Assembly (NCBI RefSeq): GCF_028554725.1
Contig: NC_071671.1
Coordinates: forward strand, 9,234,001 to 9,298,000
Source: Zeugodacus cucurbitae
Taxonomy: Eukaryota > Arthropoda > Insecta > Diptera > Tephritidae
Length of the DNA stretch: 64,000 nt
Direction: 5' to 3'
Under the pieces are notes generated by a model that was not told where the DNA came from, ran no database searches, and saw nothing but the letters and a program-made list of their open reading frames with translations. Positions 44,026 through 57,041 of this stretch are shown in pieces. The stretch's first letter is position 1. Each line of letters starts with the position of its first letter. Position numbers and translations under genes: made by a program.

Positions 44026-45389
44026 AAGATGAAATAGCTGAATTTCGCTTAAGATTTGGCTTTTCCAGAATTCTTTAAGAGCTGACTTTTATCCACTTTA
44101 GTAATTTTTGAGATGTTTCAGCACTAAAAAAGTCTAATAGTCGATATACAAGTACAACAAAAGGTCCCAATTAACTTGAACTTCCTATACGTTGGCATCC
44201 CTAATATCCTCGTATGAGCAAGACTCTCTGCAAAATATAAGCATTTTAACATTACCAAACCACTTAGAATATTTATGACCTCATTACTACCGAATACTGC
44301 GCAATTTCCACGCTGTCGATTAAATGGGAGCGTGGGAAGCCGCCTCCAACAGTCAGCCGCACAAAGGGTTCGCCTCAAGGATGTGGGAAACCACAAGAGC
44401 GCATGCACGCACTGCCTACTTGCAATCAATCAGAAATGCATGCGCAAACATTTCGCCGAGTCCACGTACATATAAATATTCAAAAATTCACCATTCATGT
44501 GGAACTGCGCAAACACTGTGCATTACAACAAAGAAAACACACAATGCCATCGAAAAAGCAACCAGAAATCAAATGGGAATTAAAAAGAAAATCAAAAATG
44601 CGAAAGGGTTCTCAAGAAGCAATGCATAAATAATGCAAGAAAAAAAACACGACATTCTCAGCTAATGTGATTGAGAACCCTCACAACAATGCATGCAACA
44701 AAGCGCAGCATCAGAAATACGCAACAGCCCGTTTGACTGTGGAATGCAAACGTTCGACGCGGCGTTATTTTCCGAGCAGGGGCGTAGATGCAGTCAGGTG
44801 TGCCCTCTGCCGCGGCACGAATGTACACGCATAATCAAAAGTGGGAATCAAAATAAATAAGCATACATTTACATACTTACATACTTACATATATACATAC
44901 ATGCATACATAGAAATAAATATATGCATGCATACAGTGTGGCCTGTAGAGATTTGTATGTATGTAGTTAAAATACCCATGCGTCATCGCTTAAAAAGGGT
45001 TAATGAGGTTTGGAAGTCGCCTGAAGTAGTGTATTTCTTATGTTTATGTTGTCAAAGATCTGTTCGACTCTCATGTCAGATTTGAAAACAACAGGGCGTG
45101 GCAATAGCAACTGTCTAAAAATTTGAGATGCGTTTTTCATGTACTACCAACTTTTAATATACTTATAGGATTGATCGATTCTTGTTGTATATATAGTACC
45201 TACACGACGATTAAAATAAATTGTTACTAACTCCAAAATTCAGTTGTGATGCTGTAAAGCTGTAAACCCAGCTATTATACCTACAATAATACATAAATCC
45301 TATGGCTCCAAAGCTAGCACACTTTTCAGGGAGTACGCACGCTACTAATATTCTCCATAGTTAGTTATAGTTACAAGGTATTGTTGCAC
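44026..45389. other. Spacer with CATA microsatellite
   Basis: Bases 44270-44850 have more balanced composition. An imperfect CATA/CTTA repeat with ATGCATGCAT lies at 44864-44934. No frame has a recognisable motif. Confidence 0.4.
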
Positions 45390-46112
45390 CGAGCCTTCTT
45401 CTTATTGCCGAGTCCATAACAGCGCGCCATTCATTCCTCCTTTTGGCAGTTTTGCGTCAATTGGTAATATCAAATGAAGCCAGGTCCTTCCAACGTAGTG
45501 TAGGTCATTCTCTTCCTCGGCTCCCACCAGTAGGTACTGCATCGAACACTTTCAGAGCTGGAGCACTTTCGTCCATTCGAACAATATGACCTAGCTAGCG
45601 TAGTCGCTGTCTCTTTATTCGCTAAACAATGTCAATGTCGTCGTATAACAAATACAGCTCATCATTCCATCATCTGCGGTATTCGCCATTGCCAATGTTT
45701 AAGGGACCTTAAATATTCCATAAAACCTTTCTGTCGAAAACTTCTAGTGTCATGTCATCGGATGTCGACATCGTCCCCGCTTCTGAAACTGGACGCGAAT
45801 GATAAGGGACTTATAGAGTTTGGTTTTTGTTCGTCGAGGGAGAATTTTACTTTCAAAATTGTGGTCCCTCATCCGAGACTGTTGTTTCCTTTTCATTGGG
45901 GAGTTTGTTTTATGTGATGGGTGCCAAACCCTACGCTCAACCTCATATGCGGGATGTCTATTGGCTAACCAAAGGATACTTGGTCTAAAACCGGAAGACG
46001 TGAGCTGCTTAGGCCACATGCAAAAAAAGTCGTTCCTAGCTAGTCCCAAATGAATGAAAATCAATATATTTCATCACTTTCGTGAACTTCTACACCTGAC
46101 CCATCCTCCATC
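45390..46112 (-). mobile_element. RTE relic keeping only its 5' and 3' ends
   Basis: On the minus strand it starts with the leader 'ggaggatggg' and follows the copy-1 leader through 'acttccggttttagaccaag' and CCAATGAAAAG to about 45880. It then jumps directly to LSRRTKTKLYKSLII (about 45810) and continues to the RWLGH region and the 3' end near 45391. About 2.5 kb of endonuclease and reverse transcriptase is missing. Because it retains the leader, it independently defines the family's 5' terminus. Confidence 0.8.
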
Positions 46113-46539
46113 GAACCAGGCGAAAGTATTTATGTCATAGCTAAGGTTTCAGTTTTTTTTAGTTTATGTCAATTATGGGAGGTTTTTACATTATCAATTT
46201 GTTTGCAAATAGGACCAGAGCTCTACTGATGACTGCTTTTCTGTTTATTTTCCTTCAAAAAATACACTCAATCTGTGTAACCGAGTAATTATAACGCGTG
46301 TTTCTAGAGTTATTTTCTCACTCCGTATCAGTTATTTTAGCAGTTAACCTAACTAAAATAGGCGAAGATTGATGGGCGATTCGATTGCGATCAATTCCCA
46401 ACGCTCAAAGGAATGGGAAAGTTTATTATTTTAGGGGAATGGGGACAAAACCAAGACTTATTTCATCACCATATTGGATATATTGGGGTTAAGAGATAGT
46501 CTTGCCTGAGTTACCTGATTCGACGAAATTGTATGAACA
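46113..46539. other. AT-rich spacer
   Basis: Contains a short segment (46348-46411) that recurs in diverged form at 48322-48402. Otherwise nothing is recognised. Confidence 0.4.
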
Positions 46540-46740
46540 TATTACACAATTTGACCCATGTATTCGGCATAAATTCCGTTATTCCTGTTCATTATATATA
46601 GTATATAAGGGTTGGGTATTCTTGGACTGATTTCGCCCAATTTCGCCACCAAGCCTCCACCGGAAGTTGAAATCCTAATATTAGGTATATGGGAGCTAGG
46701 GGAAGTAGTTGCTTCATTTTACCTATATATATCTTTTTTA
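46540..46740 (-). repeat. HINE-like fragment, strongly diverged
   Basis: Blocks 'caatttgacccatgtattcgg', 'gactgatttcgcccaatttc' and 'ggtatatgggagctagggga' match the order at 61950-62120. The ends are not preserved. Confidence 0.55.
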
Positions 46741-48649
46741 TAGTAGATAATATATCTCTTTTCTATTAATTGTTATCGAATTAGTAATCCTTTGATATCA
46801 TTTCTGCGAGTATACGACTTTGGCACCAAGTCGCCATATCGATTGAGAACCGCCAAGTAGTACGATGCCTATCATCATAATTGGATTGGCTTTCTCAATT
46901 GTATTCAGCGTATAGCAAGCCGTTTCACTTCTCTGTTTCCTTTTATTTTCTGTTTTAAAATCATAATATTTGGTGATAAGTCATTTTATTTTTAACGAAA
47001 AAAGACGAAAGCTGTAAACTTGATCTCAACATTAAGAAGCAGTACCTTGAAATATTCTAATGGTAAAGTATGTATTCCAAGAAATAAAGCATCATCTCTT
47101 CAGTACCAATCCTGTCTTATTTAAATACTATTGTCGAAATGGTTCAATTCCTTAGGAACATAGCATAATGAAAATATATTCGTTATTGATTCTATAGCTT
47201 GCTATCTTTCCCGTCTCTCCCCAATGAAGAAATCGGAATCGAGGAGAAACATAAATGAACTGAAAAAAGTCCCGGGATTATTTTAAGAGCAAACGCGATA
47301 TAGACAAATCTTGAATTGTCTGAATAATATGTTCCTACGATTCCTTATGCTTCTTCCTTATTTTAATTACACTATAATCAGAAGAAGGTCAACCGAAATT
47401 TTTGAAAATATTGTTTAAATTTCACAGGGAAATACAATTTGCCAAAATAAGTAACTAAGCGAAATCTCGTCTCCTTCAACATAATTTTCATGCTTGCAAA
47501 TTTTCTAATATTCAAAGCAAGCGCTTATTGAAACTCTAGCGCTTATATGAGAGGTCATAAAAACAACAAAAATAAAAATAAACACCGAATGCTGAACTTT
47601 TCAACAATTTTCCACATTAATGCCAATTTAAGCATTGAACTTTCCGAAAACATTTTCCCACCAGCTAAATTTTTCTTTCGCTCAATTAAGAGTTTCAATT
47701 AAGACTGGCAGCATAGGTTAAAAAACAGCACAACAATTACAACAAACGAAGGACCTCTCCACCAGAAGTGTGCTTGTGCGTATGTATGTGTGTATGCGTG
47801 AGAGCATTAATAAAAAACAAAATGCTTTGCTGATTGCGTGTGCCAAATGTCATTGCAATACCAAAAACAATGCCGATTTTTTAGCTATTTGTGGAAAGTT
47901 GACGATTGTCTATCGCAAGCGCAGTTTCCACCACCAACAACAGCGCGATCGCACAATGGGTATACAAATGTATTCGGAAAATGCTTATTGACTGCATGGA
48001 ATATGTGGAGATATGTATGGAAGTACACACTTCTGCTTTATTGCTAATTAAGCGCTCATCATGTTTGTTGCCAAGCTGAGAAAATATTTTCCTACCGAGT
48101 TTGTGGTTTCAGTCGCTTTTCATTTAGCTCGAAGTTCATCGCTGATTTCGCTTTCGAATTGAATTATTAGTGGAAACAGCGGGAACGGGAATTATAGTTG
48201 ATTGCCAAAAAAATCGCAATTAAGATTGGTTATGAAAGATAACGCATTGGATGCGTTAAAGTACTAAACGGTACCTGCAGGATACGTTGATCGTGGCGCT
48301 CGGTCGTTGACTCTCTTATCAGCAGTCAACCAAACTGATCTGCGGTGAAATAGGAGAAGATTGATGGCCAGAAAGGGTATATCGATTGCGATCAGTTCCC
48401 AAATTAAATATGTTTTCTACTTTTTCCCTTAAAGTAATGGAATGAGGTAGATTAGTTTATGTTGAAATTTTTGTGGCTGCGTTTGAATTAAAATTAATGT
48501 TACAGAAGTCTCTTCAAACAAAAATAGTTTTGCTTTAGCGGAGTCAGAGCTTCTTCTCTGGGCTTCTGGCATGTGGTGGTTACTCTAGCTATCTAGCAAT
48601 AGTCGAACTAAAATACATAGCTACTCCTGCATTGTCGTCGAATACCCCT
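46741..48649. other. Spacer without recognised genes
   Basis: Mostly AT-rich with a GTATGT tract near 47780. The overlapping frames at 47770-48047 carry no motif. Confidence 0.4.
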
Positions 48650-49866
48650 GAGTGAGATACGGTAACCAACCTGTGTGTAACTCATGGTCACGGCTAAGAG
48701 AGAGGGAGCCTTATTTAGTACAATTCCGAGGGGATCGGTGGCTCAACAAGTTTGCAGAGTCTGTCCGCCAGAAAACCTTCTCCCCAGCTGGTGTTGTGTT
48801 CCAATGAAAGGAACACGTAAGCCTCCGATATTGACCTCCCCGAACGTAGATAACCACAATAAACTCACATAGGAACATGATTTACGGATATGCACCTGGA
48901 ATGTCCGGACCGTATATACTGAAGGTATGCAGCTGGTGAATGTCCTCGAAAAATATAATAACACCGACATTATGGGAAATATGATGGACCGGACTTGGCT
49001 GTAATAAATATGCAGCGCAACGATGCACAAATTCTTGGTTGATGTTGTTGTTAATGTAGCGGCATAAAGCATTCTCAAATAATGTTGAGGAATACGATGT
49101 GACAGTCCTTGCCCGATATAAAAATCCGGGTCCGTTCTGGTTACGTAAAACCAACTGTCGTGAGAATGGTTCCAGACTTCCAGACACCTTGTCCAAGAAT
49201 CACCCCGATAATTGAAAGGATAGCCATAATCCGGCGAAATTTCACAATAAAAGTCTAATTTGTGTACACACCCCGAAAGAAGAAAAAGACGACGAGACCA
49301 AAGACCAATTCTACGAAACAAATGGTTTCAAGTCGGCTTCTGCAAAGACAGGAATGGAAACAGACACCCAGAGTACACTCAAAATGTGGAGGGAGCAATT
49401 CTGGACACTGCTAAATGGCGAAAGCAATGCTGCGACTGAAGAAGAAGAACGCGTACCAACAATCTACCGTGACGACTAAAACGAGGTGTATGCAATAAAA
49501 ATGTTCTCCGCTAGGTCTTTGGAGCCGTCCACGTAAGCGCGGAGTACCGTATGAGATCTACTGTAGGAGATCTACGACGGCATGGATATAGATAAGTAGG
49601 TACATAAAAATCCAACCAATGCGCTGGCTAGTCTATGTCATAATTATGGAATACATTGCTCCGGTGGAAGGGTCCTTCGGTTCGATAACCTTGGGTGGAA
49701 AACGAATGCGCCCTCGCATTCAATGGAAGAATAAAGTGCATAGGGACCTGTCTGCACTTGGGATGTACAACTGGCGTGACTTCGTAAAGGAAAGAGGCAA
49801 CTGGGGAAGTTTTGTGTTCTCTGCACAGACTGACTCACGGTTTTAGCGCCAAAGAATAAGAAAAAG
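48650..49866 (+). mobile_element. Distant RTE relic with a nested insertion
   Basis: Recognisable pieces in order: CTWNVRT-like (48893-48915); DIMGNMMDRTW-like near 48965, where copy 1 has QEVRWTG; then after the insertion RIAIIRRNF and TPRKKKTTRPKTN-like (49200-49310, matching RLATIRIKARFF and APTEEKDDVTKD). Next come WREQFWTLLNGESN-like (49390-49430), and finally MRWLVYV (49619), RMRPRIQWKNKVHRDLSALGMYNWRD and a stop near 49844. The reverse transcriptase core is deleted. The wording of the conserved blocks differs from copies 1-8, so this is a separate subfamily. Confidence 0.7.
49024..49190 (-). repeat. Short non-LTR-derived (SINE-like) insertion
   Basis: Read on the minus strand it runs from a GGTTTTACGTAACCAGAACGG block through CCCGGATTTTTATATCGGGC and AAGGACTGTCACATCG to 'aatgctttatgccgctac' and an AACAACAACATC tail. 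A CAA-repeat tail and lack of genes suggest a SINE or truncated jockey 3' end. It interrupts the endonuclease region of the RTE relic, so it is the younger insertion. Confidence 0.6.
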
Positions 49867-52659
49867 AAGGCCTTGAAAAATTACGTTAAATTTTTACCAC
49901 TCTGTCAGCTCAAGAATTATCTGCAGACAAGCAATTCTTAAACTAGTTTAATATCAAAAGTGGAAAAAATCAGTTCGAAAAACATCGTGAAACTGTTGTA
50001 TTTACCATTACTGATTTCATTTTTTAGAATTAGATTTTAAAATACTAATTATTCCTACCGGGTGTTACATCATGTCTTTTAGAATGGACTGTAACGCATT
50101 ATCGCTAAACGTAAACTTAATGGCGAAAAAAACACGGAAATGTCACAATGTCCCCATCATAAATTCGACTTTATTTTGTTAGGAACTGCAGTGGAGGGCT
50201 AAATTCCGAATATCCTTCAGCGCTTGTTTGCATTAGTAGGCGTGGGAAGAGTGACGTAGAAATGCACTGTGCACACATGTGACACATGATAAGCATATCT
50301 TTGCTGTTGGAGCGGCGTAACATCTTGGAAACATTAACGAAGTATTCGGACGGATGTGTACATATGTTGTAGTCTTATAATTTATGTCCCCATACGAAAT
50401 GAGACCATGTGCACGCGAAAATGTAACAATTTTTTTTTAAATAAATTCAGCAGATTCTATTTATTTTCTTATTTTAAATTAAATTAGTATTTTAAGCAAA
50501 CTATTAACAATAACTGTTTAGATCATAAATTGCCTAAAAATCATAAATCAAATAAATTATATTATCAGCAAAGTCGAATGCAAACGCTATCAACACTTCG
50601 AGGCATACCTTACCTTGAAGAGTGGCTAACTCTTATGCATTATATATGTATATGCAAAACGAGTATTCGATATTTGAACAAGTTCACAAGCGTATGCGAA
50701 GTGCATTAACTGAACATCAAGGTGAAGCAAATAGCCACTATTGGAGATGGAAGACGGCGATGGGGAATAGCTATAACCATTGATGTGGGAGGATGGATTT
50801 GAGACAACGCATTGGCTAGGTGAAGATGAAATATATATGAATACATATATACCTTACTAAAAGTATGCATGGCAGAGTTGTAATATTCAAGTAGCGCTCG
50901 CAGCGAAGGTCAACCACATTTTGCTTGCGTCAAAACCAATTTTCCTTGACGTTTTAGCATTTGCAGCATTGCAATGGGGTTTCTATAATTATCGCTTATT
51001 TCTTTTACTCCAACAATACAAACACACTAGCTATGCAATAGTTATTAGTGAAATATCATCATTTCAAATTACATATGTATGTATATGCAAATTGAATGCC
51101 AGTAGCAGAGAGCGCCGCTAAAATGAGTCTCTCGCAAAAGTCACGTTGAGTGTTTCAATCCAAATTGATTTGTTGGCTGGTATAAAAAATCGATATATTT
51201 GTATTTATTGTATTATAAGATTAATATCGACATTACCGATTATAAAACTTTGTGTATTGATCCATATGAAATTTTTGAAATGTTATTTCGGTAAATTTCT
51301 ATAGTTAACTATTACTTTTTAGAAATTATGTATTCCGATTTCATTTATCGACTTTTTTTTCAGCACAATTAGTGATGACAAAGTCGGTTATCGTATATTT
51401 ACTATCGAAGAAACGATCAAATTTATCGATTATTTTGATTCAACATCTTCTCAAATTAATTAATTAATCTTCTGCTTATTTATCATTTTCTCAAACTATC
51501 ATAAAAAATTTTTAACAGTTTCCGAGTATTTTTCAGTCACATAAAAACTTTTCGTATTATTATCAGTCATGCAGAAAAGGTTACAATGCAAAGAGTAAGT
51601 GAATTTTTCATTAAAGTGGGATAACTTTAATATGGATCTAATTTTTATAAAAATTAAGTGGTTAAGATTCTTTTAATTTCAGACATTCAGATATGTTATA
51701 ATTTTTTTCGATCAATTGAAAGTATTCGACTCTTTAAGAATCGATAAAAATTTTAATCGAAAAAATAATCGATAATTTTTTAAATGAATTTCTTGCATGC
51801 TACTTTTTCATCATTGGAACTTCGTTTACTTTCTGTTAAAATATGTTAAGAATTATTAGCCCTCCCCTTATTATTTCTTGTCCTTCCCGTTTGAAACTCT
51901 TTCTGCCATCAATAACTCCGTTTATTATTTTTCGGCTAGTCACTCTGCAAAAATGTGAGAATTCCATGCATAAGTGCGTGCTCGAAAATGCAATATTATG
52001 TAACTAATTAACAAGCCAAACAAAATAGATACAAATTTTATACAAATTATTGGCGTACGTGCTGCTATGAGCGGATAATCATGGCGCTGGGGCCATTTGG
52101 CCATTCACAAGTATACGATTCACATGCAAAGCTACTTCAATTCATATATACATACATACATATGTACGAGTTTGCATGAAAAATATGGAAAGAAAAACTG
52201 ATTAACTGATTATTTCAATATTTCACAGCGACGTGCTTCGGTTTGTATGTATGATGTATAACAATTATGTTAAAAATGTCAACATATTTTAATTTTGGAA
52301 TAATTTGAATTACGATTTTGAATAATTATACTAGAAGTAACAGAATTTTAAGTATTTGCATCTAAATAACTACATATGTTTGTGGTTTAATTGAAATTAT
52401 TTCGGAAGTCGACGAGAGATAAATTGAGTTGATGTTGGTGAGCGCAAAAGAAAAGCATCCCAGTAAGAAATTTAATGTGCATGTCCCAGAGTTATTATAG
52501 GCACTTCAAGCAATGCAGTTAGTGGACATATGAAAAGCTAAAAATTAAAGAAAAATTTGATATATACAAATGAGAAATATTTATGTGTGAAAACCCGCTT
52601 TTTAAATTTTAGTCGACAAGAAGAAGGACCTACAAACTTTAAGCTGCTTCCGAGACCTA
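49867..52659. other. Long AT-rich spacer
   Basis: About 2.8 kb with no frame of interest. There are TATA/CATA microsatellites (50640-50655, 52146-52165) and several ATCGAT/TCGATA words at 51190-51775. No mobile element was recognised. Confidence 0.45.
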
Positions 52660-52985
52660 ATGAATTTGGTGATAAACATTTTTTAGCTTTCGAATAATAT
52701 TCAGACATTTACCATAAGGCTTAGAGCCGTTTAGGCTTTAGACTTTACATATCCCCACAGGAAAAAGTCTAACGATGTGATATCAAACGATCTTGGTGGC
52801 CAATTGACCGGCCCAAAACGTGAAAATATTTGCTCACCGAAGTGTTCTCTCAATAAATCGATTGATTGATGCGATGTTTGGGAAGTGGTGTCGTCTTGTT
52901 GAAACCAAATATCGCCGAGATCACGTGTGACTTTTCGTAATAAAATTGAACAATTTGTAAACGTTGTTCAGGCGTAGGTCTGTTT
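52660..52985 (-). pseudogene. Mariner-like transposase relic (GGTGATCC family)
   Basis: The minus strand reads an N-terminal RPTPEQRLQIVQFYYEKSH (about 52925-52985), jumps to the FQQD region's continuation (THQSINRFIERTLR in a shifted frame, 52830-52925), then GPVNWPPRSFDITSLDFFLWGYVKSK (about 52745-52822). The last block carries the third catalytic Asp (FDITSLD) of DD34D mariner enzymes. The middle of the transposase is deleted. It is the same family as 14915-16216 and 56203-57041. Confidence 0.72.
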
Positions 52986-55900
52986 TGGTTTTTCGTCCTT
53001 TTTTTCTACTATAAGAAATTATGAAAACTTTCTACCCCACATATTACATATAAAATATTTCTCGCAGGGGTTCTTTAGTAATTAATAACCAAATATTCGC
53101 AAGTAATGCTGATTTGATGACCTTCATAATCGACTTTATTGCAACGTAACTTAAGTATATCATTTACGATTTACAAAGGCAAACCTTCAAAGAGTCTCCA
53201 AAAACGCTATTTCCATTGCAATTTCCCACACGGTTATCTAAATTGTTAAACTAGAACTTTCTGCATATCAGTGCAACGATATTGCCTAGATTATTAGTCA
53301 TATCATGATAAAGAAGTATTTACCGTAACAGCAACAGCAGAAATAAGAATAAAATAGTATCCGGAAAAAATAATGGGTGTGAATACCACTTATGATGTAC
53401 ATATGTATGTTTGTTAATTTCGTGCAATAAAGAATCGCGATTGTTGTATTTTTTGGTTTCTAAAAAGTTAATTAGTCATCGAAAAGTTATCGAATGAGGT
53501 TAAAATGACCAGAAACGATAAGCAGTGGAAGTTCAGATATGCGGCTATATCTAATATAAAGCACATATTTATAAGAAAAGACACACATACATACATAAAT
53601 ACAGTGTTCAATACCAACATACGAACAAAAAATTACATTAAATTTGCCTTAAAACCATTTCGCCACACTTTGTGCGCAGATCGATCGCTGTGTGGAGGGT
53701 CGAGAATGGACGTTTGCACGAGCAATATGCTCGCCACATATTACAAAAAGAAAATTCATACAAACATACATATGTGTCGCTACTACCCTCCCACCAACAA
53801 AAATAGCATTCACAAGCATCATCATTAGTACCAGCCAAACCGGCCAGCAAAAGTGAAGGGAACAACAGCAGCGACGCTGTGGAGTGATCATTAATAGCGC
53901 GGTAGAGGAATGCACGCAACTACAATTGACACCGAACGCACACGAGCACTGCAATATTTACACTAACAACAACAACAAATGCAATACCAACCAGCAGCAC
54001 ACAAATAAACATTTATCAGTGGTAAAGCAAATACAAAGTCTAAATAGACGAAAAAGCCGAAAAAGTCGAAAAATGCCCAAAAAGCGAACGAGTCAAATTG
54101 TTTTCGTACATACGAAAAAAGTTCGAGCGAAAAACCTCGAACGAAATACTGAAAAACTGAAAAACCGAAAAACAAACAAGACAAAACTACATACATAAAT
54201 GATAACAACAACAACAATAACAATGACTATCTGACTTGCTGACTTGCTAGACCAACACACCAATTGTGTGCGTTAAAAAGTTCATTGCACTTTGCAGGCG
54301 AGCGCAAATGCAGCACAAACCACAACAACAACAAACGATGACAGCCGCAATAAATGATAATAGCAACGAAGTTTTAAAAAATGGCGCCACACGAACTAGA
54401 AATTCGACAATTCGGCAATAAAGCGCTTGCAAATACAAAAACAGCTCCAACTGTAGGCGCAAACGAGTGCGTGTCTATGTGTGTGAGTGTGTGTGTTTGT
54501 TGTTGCTGTTTCGCTGTGCCATGCCAGCGCCGCGTCCCCCCACTACACACGCAACGATCGACAATTCTCCAACAAATGCAACATGTCCGCCAACAACGCC
54601 AATTCACAAACACACTCACAGTTATTATATTTACTTAGAGAGAGAGAGAACGTGCGCTGCTGCAGTGCAATTCCGGTTATTCGCTACACCTCACTCTCAC
54701 TTCACCGTCGCACGCAAAGCTCGCTACACTTCATTTGCAAAGTTCAACGATCACTTCTCACTCGGTACTGAGTGTATGTATGCGTCGCGTTGCAGCGAGA
54801 GCGCCGCCTCGTTCACTACGCGCCATGTTTAGTACGAGTGGGGAGCGAGCGCATACACTTGTTCGTATGCATGTGTGTGCGCTTGCAGATAAATTGCCTT
54901 GTTTACACAAGTCTTCAAAGGGGCCTTATTACTGCCTGAGCACCTATACAAATAAATAGACACATATGTTTTTGTAAGCAACAACACTTGAGCATTGGCA
55001 TGCAAACACGACTGTATGTGAGTATATGCATATGTATGTATGTATGTGTGTGTGTGTATGTAGTGCATAAGCTCGTTGAGCGAGAGATAATAAAAAGTGT
55101 AAAAAAGTGGGGAAAATGGCCGTTGCAATGGTGGGGAAACTGCAATATGGTCGAAAGCGTAGTGTATAACAGTTTTATAACACATACACACCTATATATG
55201 TATGTAAATACTTAAATATATGAACAAATACATATATATAATTATGTTAAGCTAAATGATATTAATTTCCATTTCCAACGCTTTCCTATTTGAATTTTGC
55301 GTTCACATTTGCATTTTTCGCTTATACAAGTTTCTTCCAAAAACACTAACATACATACATACATACACTTACATATATTCATTATATTTACAAGCAAACG
55401 TATTATTGTATTTGTATGCGCTTGCATCTTTATTGGAGGGGTGGATTATAATATAATACAACCGAAGTGCGTTTGAATTTTTTATGCGTAATCAACAGAG
55501 GCCAAAAATTGCACTTAATTTACATACTTAACATTCATACGCCGACACATATGCAGTACATTTAAAATTAAATACATATACATTTGTACATGTATGAAGA
55601 TATAAAAACTCCCAAAAATAGTTCTATAGGATTTTCTATTAAGTTGTTGGCGATCATAAACCTGGCGATATTTCGCTTTACTCCAGCGCAAGAATATTCT
55701 ACACACACATGCTTTCGTAAATTCGTATATAATAATGACGTTCACTAAAATGATGATTCATTCAGCCGAGTATGTTCTATCTAGAAAGAGCAATTGGGAA
55801 CTTTTTGTAGTTAATGAGTTAAACTGTTATTATAAATTTTTCGAAAACAAAAAATATTTATATAACTTATCGAATATTGAATAAGTTCGCTGAATTGAAA

Positions 55901-56202
55901 TATCTTTGATCTTACTTAATTTTGAAAACTATTTTTTTCGCTTCCGTAATTGCATACAATTATTTCTAATTCAAACTTTATTGATTACATTTTGTCAAGT
56001 TTAAACTATGAAAGTTCTCTTAATACTATTTTAAAAAATCTAAAGTCCGCTTTGTTGGTTTTTAAATTTAAATGAGAGGGTTGAATTTTTTGGCATCACA
56101 AAGGGCTGTGCTTAAAAGTTTATGTGTGTTTCCTTTTTAGGGAACTTCGTGGACTGTCCCCAACTTAACACTATATTGGTTTTTCAATTTTAAATATATT
56201 TA
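52986..56202. other. Host-type stretch with possible promoter-like region
   Basis: AT-rich at both ends. Bases 53600-54960 are more GC-rich, with CAACAA tracts (53955-53990), GAAAAAGCCGAAAAAGTCG-type runs (54049 on), GT tracts and a (GA)n run at 54636-54650. Downstream of that run the composition is CpG-rich to about 54860. GA runs bind GAGA factor in flies, so a promoter or 5' exon of an unseen host gene is possible. All frames here are of low complexity or lack motifs. CATA/GTAT microsatellites lie at 55030-55060 and 55350-55372. Confidence 0.3.
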
Positions 56203-57041
56203 ATGGGTGATCCAATTATGAGTATTTTTTCTGTTTAATATTGTTTAGCATTTCATCAAAGAAAGGAAAGTCTTACGCCTGAAGAACGTTAACAAATTAT
56301 TCAACTTTATTACGAAAATTCACGTTCTGTAAAGAAAGTGTTTCGCGCGCTCTTCGCTCAACTTATCATTTCAACATAAGAGCTCCATTTCTGGCTCAAT
56401 GGGTATGGGTATGGGTAAACAAGCAAAATTGCCACATTTGGGACGAAGAGATTCTCTGCCTGAAGAGATTCAAGAGCTGACATTTCATCCAGAAAAAAAC
56501 GGTTTGGTGTGGTTTGTGATCCTGTAGAATCATCGGTCCATATTTCCTCAAAAATGATGCCGGTCAGAACGTAACCGTCAATAGCGACCGCTCTCCTCCA
56601 TAAAATTGAAATTGAAGCTCGTGATCTCGGCGAGATTTGCTTTCAACAGACAGATGTGGCACCCACATCCCACACATCGCATCAATCAATATATTTATTA
56701 AAGAACACTTCGTTGAGGAGAAAATTTCACGTCATCATAATATTACACCTTCACACTGTGAGGACATGTAAAGTCTAAAGTCATCGCTTCGATTCAGGCC
56801 TCACCGTGTCATTCGTCAGTTAGCAGTCGTAATGCACAAACGATGCATCAAAAATTGTACTCAACGGATGGACGATCTGAGACGTAGCCGCGGCCAACAT
56901 TTGAAAGAGCTAATCTTTAACAAATAAATGCCAAAAATTGTTCTTTCGAATGATAATACTAATAAACACTCTCCATTAAATTTGAATTTTCTGTGTTTTT
57001 TTGTTAAAAAAAAGTAGGGAACCTGAAAATGAATCACCTTT
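56203..57041 (+). mobile_element. Mariner-like element relic with both ends, 839 bp
   Basis: TA (56201-56202) then ATGGGTGATCC at the left. At the right, GAATCACCTTT followed by TA (57042-57043). These are imperfect inverted ends with a TA target duplication. Coding pieces: LTPEER-QIIQLYYENSRSVKKV (56264-56340) with an in-frame stop, SLPEEIQELTFHPEKN (about 56455-56500), then IIGPYFLKNDAGQNVTVN-like (about 56525-56585), FQQTDVAPTSHTSHQ-like (56640-56690) and MDDLRRSRGQHLKE (56870-56920). Most of the middle is deleted and frames are broken. This copy best defines both ends of the family. Confidence 0.8.
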
